From HR10 sp964615335 (GTDB lineage Bacteria > Acidobacteriota > Blastocatellia > HR10), in assembly GCA_964615335.1 (NCBI GenBank), contig CAZTMT010000008.1:70514-134513 (forward strand): 64,000 nt of DNA, written 5' to 3'. A program made the translations under genes and the position numbers. The notes below the pieces were generated by a model. It ran no database searches, had not been told where the DNA came from, and saw nothing but the letters and a program-made list of their open reading frames with translations. Shown in pieces: positions 17,809 through 25,808 of the stretch. The stretch's first letter is position 1; each line of letters opens with the position of its first letter.

Positions 17809-18873
17809 TCAGGAAATCGCTGCCGACAGGTCCTCTCGCCGACGCGCGGCGAGCTGACCGCACGCCGCGGCGATCTCGCGACCTCGGGGGTGACGGATAA
17901 AAGTGGGAATCCCGGCCGCACGAACGATCTGCTGGAATCTCAGAATACGCGACTCCGGTGAGGCCGCAAACGGCAGCTCGGGGGCGGGATTATGCGGGAT
18001 GAGATTCACCTTCGCCCGCAGACCGCGCAGCAGGCGGACGAGCCGACGCGCGTCCTCCTCCCCATCGTTGACGCCATCGAGCATCACGTATTCGAAGGAG
18101 ATCCATTCGTTCCGACGCAGCGGATACTCGCGACAGGCCGCCAGAAGCTCTTCGAGCGGCCAGCGCCGGTTGATCGGCATCAGGCGATCGCGCAGCGCAT
18201 CAGTCGTCGCCGAGAGCGAGATAGCCAGCTCCGGGCGAACGGACTCCCGCGCGAGCTGGCGGATCCGGGGCACGACACCGGCCGTCGAGAGCGTGATCCG
18301 CCGCTGGGAGATATTCATCCCCCGGGGATCGCAAAAGAGGCGAATGGCCTTCATGACGTTCTCGTAATTCAAGAGCGGCTCGCCCATGCCCATCAGAACC
18401 AGGTTGATCCCCCGCTCCGGCCTCGCATCGGGCCCGTAGAGATCGTTAAGCAGAAGCCAGACCTGAGCGACGATCTCCCCGGCCTCCAGATTGCGCGTCA
18501 GACCCAGTCGGCCCGTCATGCAGAAGGCGCACGCCAGAGGGCAACCCGCTTGCGTGGAGAGGCAGATCGTATGGGCATACGGCTCCGGGATCCACACCGA
18601 TTCGATGAGCACCCCGTCGTGCAACCGTAAGAGATAGCGCCGTGTCCCATCGTTCGCCTGGAAGACATCGGTGATCTCGACATCGGTGATGACGAATTCC
18701 TCCCGAAGCGCCGCTCGAAGCGACTGCGGAAGATCCGTCGCCGTATGCAGATCGGTGATCCGCCGCCGATAGAGCGCCTCGAAGAGCTGATGCCCTCGGT
18801 ACGGCTTCGGATCGTACGCCCTCAGCAGTTCTTGTAACTCCCTTCGCGTGCGCCCGAGAAGTCTCGCCCTCAC
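17809..18873 (-). CDS. rlmN: 23S rRNA (adenine-2503-C2)-methyltransferase
   Basis: A 354-aa radical SAM methyltransferase that makes m2A2503 in 23S rRNA (and m2A37 in some tRNAs). The cluster cysteines are Cys111, Cys115 and Cys118 (AGCPLACAFCMTG). Cys338 in ACGQLA is the residue that carries the methyl intermediate. GMGEPLLN is the family signature. The start is GTG 18873. A TATACT -10 box lies only seven bases upstream, so the mRNA may be leaderless. Confidence 0.95.
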   Translation of the reverse strand: MRARLLGRTRRELQELLRAYDPKPYRGHQLFEALYRRRITDLHTATDLPQSLRAALREEFVITDVEITDVFQANDGTRRYLLRLHDGVLIESVWIPEPYAHTICLSTQAGCPLACAFCMTGRLGLTRNLEAGEIVAQVWLLLNDLYGPDARPERGINLVLMGMGEPLLNYENVMKAIRLFCDPRGMNISQRRITLSTAGVVPRIRQLARESVRPELAISLSATTDALRDRLMPINRRWPLEELLAACREYPLRRNEWISFEYVMLDGVNDGEEDARRLVRLLRGLRAKVNLIPHNPAPELPFAASPESRILRFQQIVRAAGIPTFIRHPRGREIAAACGQLAARRREDLSAAIS

Positions 18874-18973
18874 GCCTTCAAGTATAGCGTGTTTCGATCG
18901 AAGATCCGAAGGGGCCTTCGGGTGTCCCCGACTATTTCCTCAGCCTTCGACCACCGTCTTGGCCAATTTCTTC

Positions 18974-19002
18974 TTGACAATGTCGCGGACTATCTATATA
19001 CT
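18974..19002 (+). promoter_or_regulatory. Near-consensus sigma-70 promoter
   Basis: TTGACA (18974-18979) and TATACT (18997-19002) with an ideal 17-bp spacer. It is among the best-matching promoters in the window and drives the 34-residue peptide unit; the predicted transcript starts near 19009. Confidence 0.85.
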
Positions 19003-19046
19003 TTGGGCCGATGTTCGATCTTGAATTCACATAAGGAGAGGCGAGT

Positions 19047-19151
19047 ATGCGCGAAAGAGGACAACTGGATACGGCGACGCTCGTGTTGATTATGGCGTTT
19101 GTGATCCTGTTCCTGTTCCTGTTCCTGCTGCTTGGCACACCTCCGGCCTAG
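19047..19151 (+). CDS. 34-residue single-span membrane peptide
   Basis: A small gene of 34 aa with a short charged N-terminus (MRERGQLD), one very hydrophobic helix of about 22 residues rich in Leu, Phe and Val, and a short GTPPA tail. A strong AAGGAGAG ribosome site sits seven bases before the ATG. The gene has its own near-consensus promoter and a factor-independent terminator, so it is a complete, isolated transcription unit of about 210 bases. Part of the helix is encoded by a hexanucleotide repeat (cctgtt, three copies), so length changes would keep frame. I recognise no family. Candidates are a small membrane regulator or a type I toxin-like peptide. Confidence 0.65.
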   Translation: MRERGQLDTATLVLIMAFVILFLFLFLLLGTPPA

Positions 19152-19166
19152 GTGTTTTCGTGCGAC

Positions 19167-19219
19167 TTCCCCTGTGGTGAAACCCGAGAAGGGCACAGGG
19201 GAACTTTTGTCTTTATTTG
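19167..19219 (+). terminator. Factor-independent terminator of the small-peptide unit
   Basis: A perfect 10-bp stem (TTCCCCTGTG / CACAGGGGAA) with a 17-base loop that can form an inner CCC/GGG pair, followed by a T-rich tail (cttttgtcttta). Confidence 0.85.
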
Positions 19220-19311
19220 ACGCGCACAAAGATCCGCTCTCCTGAGCGGTGAGGAGATCGGCCCGTTGTCTGGGCGTGCAGTTCTCGGGTTTCTGCGCAA
19301 AGGGGGGGTTC

Positions 19312-19341
19312 TTGTTTCTCTGGGTGCTCTCGCGCTAAGAT
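19312..19341 (+). promoter_or_regulatory. Promoter of rsmD, leaderless-type spacing
   Basis: TTGTTT (19312-19317) and TAAGAT (19336-19341) are separated by 18 bp. The ATG of rsmD follows after only six bases, so the transcript would begin at or next to the start codon. Confidence 0.5.
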
Positions 19342-19347
19342 CTCTTC

Positions 19348-19953
19348 ATGCGGGTTATTGCGGGGCGGTATAAGGGGCGACGGCTGCGAGGGCTCTCCGG
19401 AAGGGCCGTTCGCCCCACTCCGGATCGGCTGAAAGAAACGCTCTTCAGCATCTTACAACCTCGGCTCTCGGGCGCGCGGTTTTTAGACCTCTGCGCGGGA
19501 ACGGGGGCGGTGGGAATTGAAGCCCTCAGTCGCGGAGCGCAATGGGTTACTTTTGTCGAATCCTCTCGCCCTGTCCTGCAGGTGCTCCTGCATAATATCG
19601 CCTCCTGCGGCCTTGTGGAGGGCGTTGAGGTCCTGCCTCAGGATGCACTCCGCGCGCTGCGGCATCTTCGCCAGCGGGGCGAATCGTTCGATGTGATCTT
19701 CTTCGATCCTCCCTACGCCTCGACGCTCTACGAATCCGTGCTGGAGATCCTCTCGCATGAGCCGTCGGTCATCACGCCCGAGGGCGTGTTCATTGTCATG
19801 CACCATACCAAGCGCGTGTTGCATCCGCGTTATGGTGAGCTGGAGCGGGTACGTGAGGTGCGGCAAGGGGAGAATGTATTGAGCTTTTACGAGCGCCGTC
19901 CTGTCGAGGCTCTCGAGGAGGCCTCAAAATCTGAGGGCGTGGAGAGTTCCTGA
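19348..19953 (+). CDS. rsmD: 16S rRNA (guanine-966-N2)-methyltransferase
   Basis: A 201-aa Rossmann-fold methyltransferase that modifies G966 of 16S rRNA. The opening MRVIAGRYKGRRL, the SAM-binding DLCAGTGAVGIEAL motif and the catalytic FFDPPY motif are the RsmD signatures, and the length is typical. No Shine-Dalgarno sequence is visible; the -10 box ends six bases upstream of the ATG. Confidence 0.92.
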   Translation: MRVIAGRYKGRRLRGLSGRAVRPTPDRLKETLFSILQPRLSGARFLDLCAGTGAVGIEALSRGAQWVTFVESSRPVLQVLLHNIASCGLVEGVEVLPQDALRALRHLRQRGESFDVIFFDPPYASTLYESVLEILSHEPSVITPEGVFIVMHHTKRVLHPRYGELERVREVRQGENVLSFYERRPVEALEEASKSEGVESS

Positions 19954-20029
19954 GAGCCTCCGGTTCAGGAGGTAGACTCTTGAGCTGAGTCCCTCTGAAA
20001 GGAGCAGGGCGGATCAGGAGGGCGTGGGA

Positions 20030-20161
20030 ATGTCGCAGAAGTTGGGGAAGCGTCTCTCCCTTCGCGTGCTGCAAGCCGATTATCGCTTCACTCGCCTCCA
20101 GGGCGTGACGGTGAACACTGCTCGGCTTTCCGTCGGCGCCGTATTCCGCTTCGGACGGTGA
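20030..20161 (+). pseudogene. Fragment of an outer-membrane beta-barrel C-terminus
   Basis: A 43-residue frame whose text (LSLRVLQADYRFTRLQG, then ARLSVGAVFRFGR) reads like the last two strands of a small outer-membrane beta-barrel, including the terminal aromatic-rich strand. Upstream in frame there are only 18 further codons before a stop at 19973, so most of the barrel is missing. An AGGAGGG sequence lies upstream of ATG 20030, so the fragment might still be translated. I call it a gene remnant, probably left by deletion between rsmD and the carbonic anhydrase operon. The family match is by eye. Confidence 0.5.
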
Positions 20162-20292
20162 TGCGGCGTCTGCCCCCCTTCGGGCTCTTTCTTGCCAGCC
20201 GGAGAAGGCGTGTGTTAGCCTTACGAGTTCCAGGTATGGGCGCGGCATGTCGTGTCCATACGGGGAATGAACTCTCGCCACAGGGGGACACG

Positions 20293-20820
20293 ATGATCCG
20301 GCCATTTCGTGGGATCTGGCCGAGGATCGCCGAGACGGCGTTCATCGAAGAGAGCGCTCGCGTGATCGGAGATGTGGAGATCGGCGAGCACTCGTCGGTT
20401 TGGTTCCACACGGTGATTCGGGGGGATGTGCATTTCATTCGGATCGGCCGGTACACGAACATTCAGGATGGGACGATCGTGCACGTGACGGAAGAGCGGT
20501 TTCCCGTCATCATCGGGGATCGGGTGACGATCGGGCATCGGGCGATCGTCCACGGGTGCACGATCGAGGAGGACTGTCTGATCGGAATGGGGGCGATCCT
20601 TCTGGATGGCGTCGTCGTGGGGAAGGGATCGCTCGTGGCGGCCGGGGCTCTGGTGCGCGAGGGGACGCATGTGCCCCCGGGATCGCTCGTCGCGGGCGTT
20701 CCGGCGCGGATCGTGCGCGAGGTGACTCCGTCCGAGCGAGAGCGAATCGAACGGGGATGGCGGGGATATTGCGAGCTGAAGGATCGCTACCGGCAGGAGA
20801 CAGTGAGAGCCGAGCGATGA
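20293..20820 (+). CDS. Gamma-class carbonic anhydrase-family protein
   Basis: A 175-aa left-handed beta-helix protein of hexapeptide repeats (repeated GD, IG and G-I/V spacing). The metal-ligand histidines are in GTIVHV and in GHRAIVHGC, as in Cam/CaiE/YrdA-type proteins. Active members interconvert CO2 and bicarbonate; many relatives have no proven activity. ATG 20293 follows AGGGGG; the frame is open to 20158 without a better start. Its stop overlaps the hisS start (ATGA), making it the first gene of an operon with hisS, aspS and mutL. Confidence 0.85.
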   Translation: MIRPFRGIWPRIAETAFIEESARVIGDVEIGEHSSVWFHTVIRGDVHFIRIGRYTNIQDGTIVHVTEERFPVIIGDRVTIGHRAIVHGCTIEEDCLIGMGAILLDGVVVGKGSLVAAGALVREGTHVPPGSLVAGVPARIVREVTPSERERIERGWRGYCELKDRYRQETVRAER

Positions 20821-22088
20821 TTCAAACGGTTCGCGGGACGTTCGACATCTTGCCCGATGAGGTGCCGCGCTGGCGGCTCCTGGAGGAGACGGCGCGCGCT
20901 GTCTTCCGCTGCTATGGATATCGCGAGATCCGAACGCCGATTTTCGAGCGCGCGGAACTCTTCGCGCGCAGCGTGGGCGAGGAGACGGACATCGTCGCCA
21001 AGGAGATGTATACCTTCGCCGATCGCAGCGGGGAGTCTCTGAGCTTGCGCCCCGAGAGCACGGCGTCGGTCGTGCGCGCCTACATTCAGCACAAGATGTG
21101 GACATGGGGGAGTCTGGTGAAGCTCTTCTACATGGGGCCGCATTTTCGATATGAGCGGCCGCAGAAGGGGCGGTTTCGGCAGTTCCATCAAATTGGAGCG
21201 GAGGCCATCGGCCAGAGCGACGATCCGGCCATTGACGCCGAGCTGATCGAGATGGTTGAGGAGTATCTGGAACGGCTGCGCGTTCCCGAGCGCACGCTTC
21301 TTTTGAATTCGGTCGGATGCTCGCAGTGTCGCCCCCTCTATGTGAGGAGATTGAAGGAAGCTCTCGCGCCGGCGATCGCGCGCTTGTGCGAGAACTGTCA
21401 GCGGCGGTATGAGACGAACCCGCTTCGGATTCTGGACTGCAAGGTCGAGGCGGACCAGCCCATCATCGAGGGCGCGCCTTCGCTTCTGGAGCATCTCTGC
21501 GAAGCCTGTGCCCTGCACTTTGAAGCCGTGCGGCGGCATTTGGAAGCGCGAGGGATCGCCTATGTGATCTCGCGACGTCTGGTGCGAGGACTGGACTACT
21601 ACACGCGCACGGCCTTTGAGATCACCAGCGCGCGATTGGGAGCGCAGAACGCTGTCGCCGGGGGAGGACGATATGATGGGCTCTCCGAATTGCTCGGTGG
21701 ACCTCCGGCCAAGGGCATCGGGTTCGCCCTGGGGGTGGAGAGGCTTCTTCTGGCTCTGCCCGAAGGAGCAGCGCTCGGAGATGAGGCGCCGGATCTCTAC
21801 ATCGCGTATCTCGGAGAGGAAGCGCGCTCGGTAGCCTTCCGCCTGGCGCGCCGCTTGCGTCGGGAAGGCGTGGTCGTGCTCTACGATTTCGAGGAGCGGC
21901 GTCTGCGGAGGCTTCTGGCGCAAGCCGATCGCCTGAGAGCGCGCTATGTGCTTCTGATCGGCGAGGACGAGTTGAAAGCCGGGCAATACACATTGCGCGA
22001 TATGCGGACCGGAGAGCAAGAGAGGCTCTCGGAGGAGGCGCTCCTTCGAAAGCTCGCGCCGGCGCGGGACGGAAGCGGTGGGCCATGA
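20817..22088 (+). CDS. hisS: Histidyl-tRNA synthetase
   Basis: A 423-aa class II synthetase that charges tRNA-His. Motif 1 region MIQTVRGTFDILPDE, motif 2 FRYERPQKGRFRQFHQ, the histidine-specific LVRGLDYYTRTAFE and motif 3 GFALGVERLL are present, followed by the C-terminal anticodon-binding domain. Length is typical. The start overlaps the carbonic anhydrase stop and the end overlaps the aspS start, both as ATGA, so the three genes are translationally coupled. Confidence 0.96.
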   Translation: MIQTVRGTFDILPDEVPRWRLLEETARAVFRCYGYREIRTPIFERAELFARSVGEETDIVAKEMYTFADRSGESLSLRPESTASVVRAYIQHKMWTWGSLVKLFYMGPHFRYERPQKGRFRQFHQIGAEAIGQSDDPAIDAELIEMVEEYLERLRVPERTLLLNSVGCSQCRPLYVRRLKEALAPAIARLCENCQRRYETNPLRILDCKVEADQPIIEGAPSLLEHLCEACALHFEAVRRHLEARGIAYVISRRLVRGLDYYTRTAFEITSARLGAQNAVAGGGRYDGLSELLGGPPAKGIGFALGVERLLLALPEGAALGDEAPDLYIAYLGEEARSVAFRLARRLRREGVVVLYDFEERRLRRLLAQADRLRARYVLLIGEDELKAGQYTLRDMRTGEQERLSEEALLRKLAPARDGSGGP

Positions 22089-23908
22089 CGTCGTCGGAGG
22101 AGGCGAGAACGTCCGTGGGAGAGCTGATTGACGCGCTCGTTCGAACGCACACCTGTGGGGCGTTGCGCCCCGAGCATGCCGGCCAGCGCGTCACCCTCAT
22201 GGGATGGGTGCATCGGCGGCGCGATCTGGGACCGCTCATCTTCTTCGATCTGCGCGATCGGTATGGGATCACGCAGATCGTCTTCGATGAGAAGCGGGCT
22301 CCCGAGGCGCATGCGGTGGCCAAGCAGGCGCGAAACGAATACGTCGTCGCTGTCGTCGGGACAGTCGTCCGCCGAGCCCCGGAGACGATCAATCCGAAGA
22401 TCGAGACGGGAGAGGTAGAAGTCGTCGCCGAGCAGATGTTCATCCTCAATCCGGCCAAGACGCCGCCCTTCCCGATCGAGGACGAACGGGGGAGTCCGGC
22501 TTCCGAAGAGGTGCGCTTGCGCTATCGCTATCTCGATCTGCGTCGGCCCCGCATGCAGCGCAATCTCCTGTTGCGCCATCGGGCGGCTCTGACGGTGCGT
22601 CAGTATTTCGATCGGGAGGGATTTCTGGAGATCGAGACACCGATGCTCATCAAGTCCACGCCCGAAGGGGCGCGCGACTTCATCGTCCCGAGCCGGATGC
22701 ACCCGGGGAAGTTCTACGCCCTGCCTCAATCGCCTCAGCTCTTCAAGCAACTGCTCATGGTGGCCGGATTCGATCGGTATTTCCAGATCGCGCGCTGCTT
22801 CCGCGATGAGGACCTGCGCGCGGATCGTCAGCCGGAATTCACGCAGATTGATGTCGAGATGTCGTTCGCGACGCCCGAAGGGATCTTCGCCCTCATCGAG
22901 CCGCTCATGCAGCAGCTCTGTCATCTGGTGGGGGAGGAGATCGCTCGGCCTTTCCCTCGCGTGAGCTTCGCCGAAGCCCTGGAGCGCTACGGGACGGACA
23001 AACCCGATCTGCGCTTCGGGATGGAGCTGGTGGACCTGGGCCGATGGCTTCAGGACATCCCGTTCGCCCCTTACAGGCGCGCTCTGGAGGACGGGGGGGT
23101 CATCAAAGGGATCGCGGTCAAAGGGGGAGCGAAATATTCGCGGAAGCAGTTGGAGGAGTGGAACGACGTCGCGCGGCGTGCGGGGCTGTCGGGGCTGACG
23201 TGGATCAAGGTGGGGGAGGGGGAGATCGCCTCATCGCTGGCGAAGGTGCTCGAGCGGCGCCGAATCGAAGAGGTGGTGCGCGCCGCCGGGGCCGATTCCG
23301 GAGACGTCGTGCTCATCGCGGCGGGACCTCGCGCTCAAGTCAACGAGGCGCTGGGCCTGCTGCGCGTGGAGATCGCTCGGCGCGAAGGCTGGACCGATGG
23401 GAGGCCATTCCAGTTTGTCTGGATCACCGATTTCCCCATGTTCGAATGGGACGCCACGGAGCATCGCTGGAATGCCGTGCATCATCCGTTCACCTCTCCG
23501 CGAGATGAGGATCTGGACCGCCTGGAGACAGATCCGGCCTCCGTGCGCGCCAAGGCGTATGATCTCGTGCTCAATGGCGTGGAGGTCGGAGGGGGATCCA
23601 TTCGCATCCATCGGCGAGACGTGCAGCAGCGGGTCTTCCGCGTGATCGGACTCCGTGAGGAAGAGGCGCAGAAGAAATTCGGCTTCCTGCTGGAAGCCTT
23701 CGAGTATGGAGCCCCCCCTCATGGAGGGATCGCGCTCGGATTCGATCGTCTCGTCATGCTGCTGGCCGGAGAGACGTCCATTCGCGAGGTCATCGCCTTC
23801 CCGAAGACGGCGCGCGCGGCCGATCTCCTGCTCGATGCGCCGAGCGACGTCGCCCCCGAGCAGTTGGAAGAGCTGGGCCTTGCCCTCAGGCCGCGAACGC
23901 GCCCGTGA
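22085..23908 (+). CDS. aspS: Aspartyl-tRNA synthetase (bacterial type)
   Basis: A 607-aa class II synthetase with an N-terminal OB-fold anticodon domain (GWVHRRRDLGPLIFFDLRD), motif 2 (ARCFRDEDLRADRQPEFTQ), the bacterial GAD insertion (about residues 310-420) and motif 3 (GIALGFDRLVMLL). The anticodon loop has RRDLG as in E. coli rather than RRDHG, which by comparison with characterised enzymes favours an Asp-specific (discriminating) enzyme; this is an inference. It overlaps hisS by four bases. Confidence 0.96.
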   Translation: MTSSEEARTSVGELIDALVRTHTCGALRPEHAGQRVTLMGWVHRRRDLGPLIFFDLRDRYGITQIVFDEKRAPEAHAVAKQARNEYVVAVVGTVVRRAPETINPKIETGEVEVVAEQMFILNPAKTPPFPIEDERGSPASEEVRLRYRYLDLRRPRMQRNLLLRHRAALTVRQYFDREGFLEIETPMLIKSTPEGARDFIVPSRMHPGKFYALPQSPQLFKQLLMVAGFDRYFQIARCFRDEDLRADRQPEFTQIDVEMSFATPEGIFALIEPLMQQLCHLVGEEIARPFPRVSFAEALERYGTDKPDLRFGMELVDLGRWLQDIPFAPYRRALEDGGVIKGIAVKGGAKYSRKQLEEWNDVARRAGLSGLTWIKVGEGEIASSLAKVLERRRIEEVVRAAGADSGDVVLIAAGPRAQVNEALGLLRVEIARREGWTDGRPFQFVWITDFPMFEWDATEHRWNAVHHPFTSPRDEDLDRLETDPASVRAKAYDLVLNGVEVGGGSIRIHRRDVQQRVFRVIGLREEEAQKKFGFLLEAFEYGAPPHGGIALGFDRLVMLLAGETSIREVIAFPKTARAADLLLDAPSDVAPEQLEELGLALRPRTRP

Positions 23909-23926
23909 CAGACTCCGAGGGCGATC

Positions 23927-25768
23927 GTGGGGAAGATTCGTATCCTCCCGGATCTTCTGGTCAGCAAGATCGCTGCGGGCGAAGTCGTCGAGCGTCCCGC
24001 GTCGGTCGTGAAAGAACTCATCGAGAACGCGCTCGATGCCCGAAGCCAGCAGATTCGCATCGAGGTGGAGATCGGCGGAAAGAAGCTCATCCGCGTCTCC
24101 GACGATGGGGAGGGGATGACGCGCGATGATGCCCTTTTGGCCTTCGAACGTCACGCGACCAGTAAGATCGCTTCCGTGGAGGATCTGGAGCGGATCCTCA
24201 CGCTCGGATTTCGCGGCGAAGCCCTTCCTTCGATCGCCTCGGTCTCCCGCGTTCTGCTGCGGACCAAGACGGCGGCGGATCTGGTCGGGACGGAGGTGGA
24301 GGTCGAGGGAGGGAAGATCAAAGACGTGCGCGACTGCTCCTGGCCCGGAGGGACGGATGTCCAGGTGCGCGACCTCTTTTTCAATGTCCCGGCCCGACGC
24401 AAATTTCTCAAAAGCGATACGACCGAGCTGTTTCATATCGTCAACCTCGTGACGCATTATGCGCTGGCTTACCCCCGAACGGCCTTTCGGCTGCAGCATG
24501 GAGCGCGGACGCTTCTGGACGTCACGCCCGTCCCGACCTTCCCCGAGCGCGCGTATCAGGTCTTCGGCGCGGAGTTTCTGGCGAATCTGGTCGAGGTGGA
24601 TCACACCGAGGAAGAGGTTCGCGTTTTCGGGCTCGCTTCTAAGCCGAATTGGGGTCGGACTGGTCGCGAGGCGCAGTATTTCTTTGTGAACGGGCGCTAT
24701 GTGCGGGATCGCGTGCTCGCCCAGGCTCTCAGCGAGGGGTATCGAACACTGCTTCCCTCGGGCCAGTACCCGGCGGCGATCCTCTTTGTCGAGCTGCCGC
24801 CGACGGAAGTGGATGTGAACGTGCATCCGGCCAAGATCGAAGTGCGGTTTCGTCGCCCGGCCTCCGTCCAAGCGGCGGTCATCCAGGCTGTGCGGGGGGC
24901 TTTGGAGCGGGCGCGACCCGTCATCCCGGTGAAGCGCCGGAAGGGAAGCGCTCGCCCGAGAACGACCGATGTCCTGTCGGACGCATCGCTTCGCCTGGAG
25001 ATGCCCTCGCGGTCCCCGCGAGCGCGGCAACCTTCGCTCGGTCTCGCCTTCTCTCCCGTATCGGGCCAGAGGCTCACTCCCTCTCCAGGGGAGCACGCGC
25101 GGCGAGCGCCGGAAGCTTCCGAGATTCGTCCGGAGATCAGCCCGCAGTGCCTGGCTCGTCCCTCTCTGGAGACACTCGGAGAGGAAAGCGCTCCCGAGCG
25201 GGTGCGTGTTCTGGGACACTTTCGCCAGAGTTTCATCCTGGCCGCTACGGATCGCGAGCTTCTTCTGGTGGACCAGCATGCGGCTCACGAGCGCATTCTT
25301 TTCGAACGCTTTCAGGCGATGCTCACGCGCGAAGCGCTTCCCCGACAGCCGCTCCTTGTCCCGGAGATCATCGAGCTGACGCCCGCGCAGCAGGCCGGAT
25401 TCGAGAGCGTGCGCGCGGAGCTTGAGCGTCTGGGGATTGAAGTCGGGGAATTCTCCGGGCGCGCGCTCGCGCTCACGGCTCTTCCGGCCGACGTCCCCCT
25501 CTCCGAAGCGCGCCCCCTCATTCTGGAGCTTCTGGAGATCGCTGAGCGAGAACGACGCTCCCTCTCGCCGGAGCGCCTGCGCGATCGTCTGGCGGCGAGT
25601 CTGGCCTGCCGCGCCGCCGTGAAGATCAATACCCCCTTGACCGAGACGATGATGCAGTGGCTCGTCGAGGAACTCTTCCGCGCGGCTCTCCCCATGAGCT
25701 GTCCGCACGGACGACCGACCGTCGTGAAGTTCTCCCTTCGGGAGGTGGAGCGGCTCTTTCACCGGTGA
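23927..25768 (+). CDS. mutL: DNA mismatch repair protein MutL, endonuclease type
   Basis: A 613-aa protein with an N-terminal GHKL ATPase (KIAAGEVVERPASVVKEL, DDGEGM, GFRGEALPSIASV) and a C-terminal dimerisation domain. The C-domain carries DQHAAHERILFE (from residue 449), which fits the DQHA(x)2E(x)4E metal-binding nuclease motif, plus ACRAAVK and CPHGRP. Such MutL proteins nick the new strand themselves and occur in bacteria without MutH, so methyl-independent mismatch repair is expected. The start is GTG 23927, 18 bp after aspS, with a weak ribosome site; co-transcription with the synthetases is likely. Confidence 0.95.
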   Translation: MGKIRILPDLLVSKIAAGEVVERPASVVKELIENALDARSQQIRIEVEIGGKKLIRVSDDGEGMTRDDALLAFERHATSKIASVEDLERILTLGFRGEALPSIASVSRVLLRTKTAADLVGTEVEVEGGKIKDVRDCSWPGGTDVQVRDLFFNVPARRKFLKSDTTELFHIVNLVTHYALAYPRTAFRLQHGARTLLDVTPVPTFPERAYQVFGAEFLANLVEVDHTEEEVRVFGLASKPNWGRTGREAQYFFVNGRYVRDRVLAQALSEGYRTLLPSGQYPAAILFVELPPTEVDVNVHPAKIEVRFRRPASVQAAVIQAVRGALERARPVIPVKRRKGSARPRTTDVLSDASLRLEMPSRSPRARQPSLGLAFSPVSGQRLTPSPGEHARRAPEASEIRPEISPQCLARPSLETLGEESAPERVRVLGHFRQSFILAATDRELLLVDQHAAHERILFERFQAMLTREALPRQPLLVPEIIELTPAQQAGFESVRAELERLGIEVGEFSGRALALTALPADVPLSEARPLILELLEIAERERRSLSPERLRDRLAASLACRAAVKINTPLTETMMQWLVEELFRAALPMSCPHGRPTVVKFSLREVERLFHR

Positions 25769-25808
25769 AGGCCACGGGCGCGAAGGTCTCTGGCGGGCTC
25801 CGGGACGC

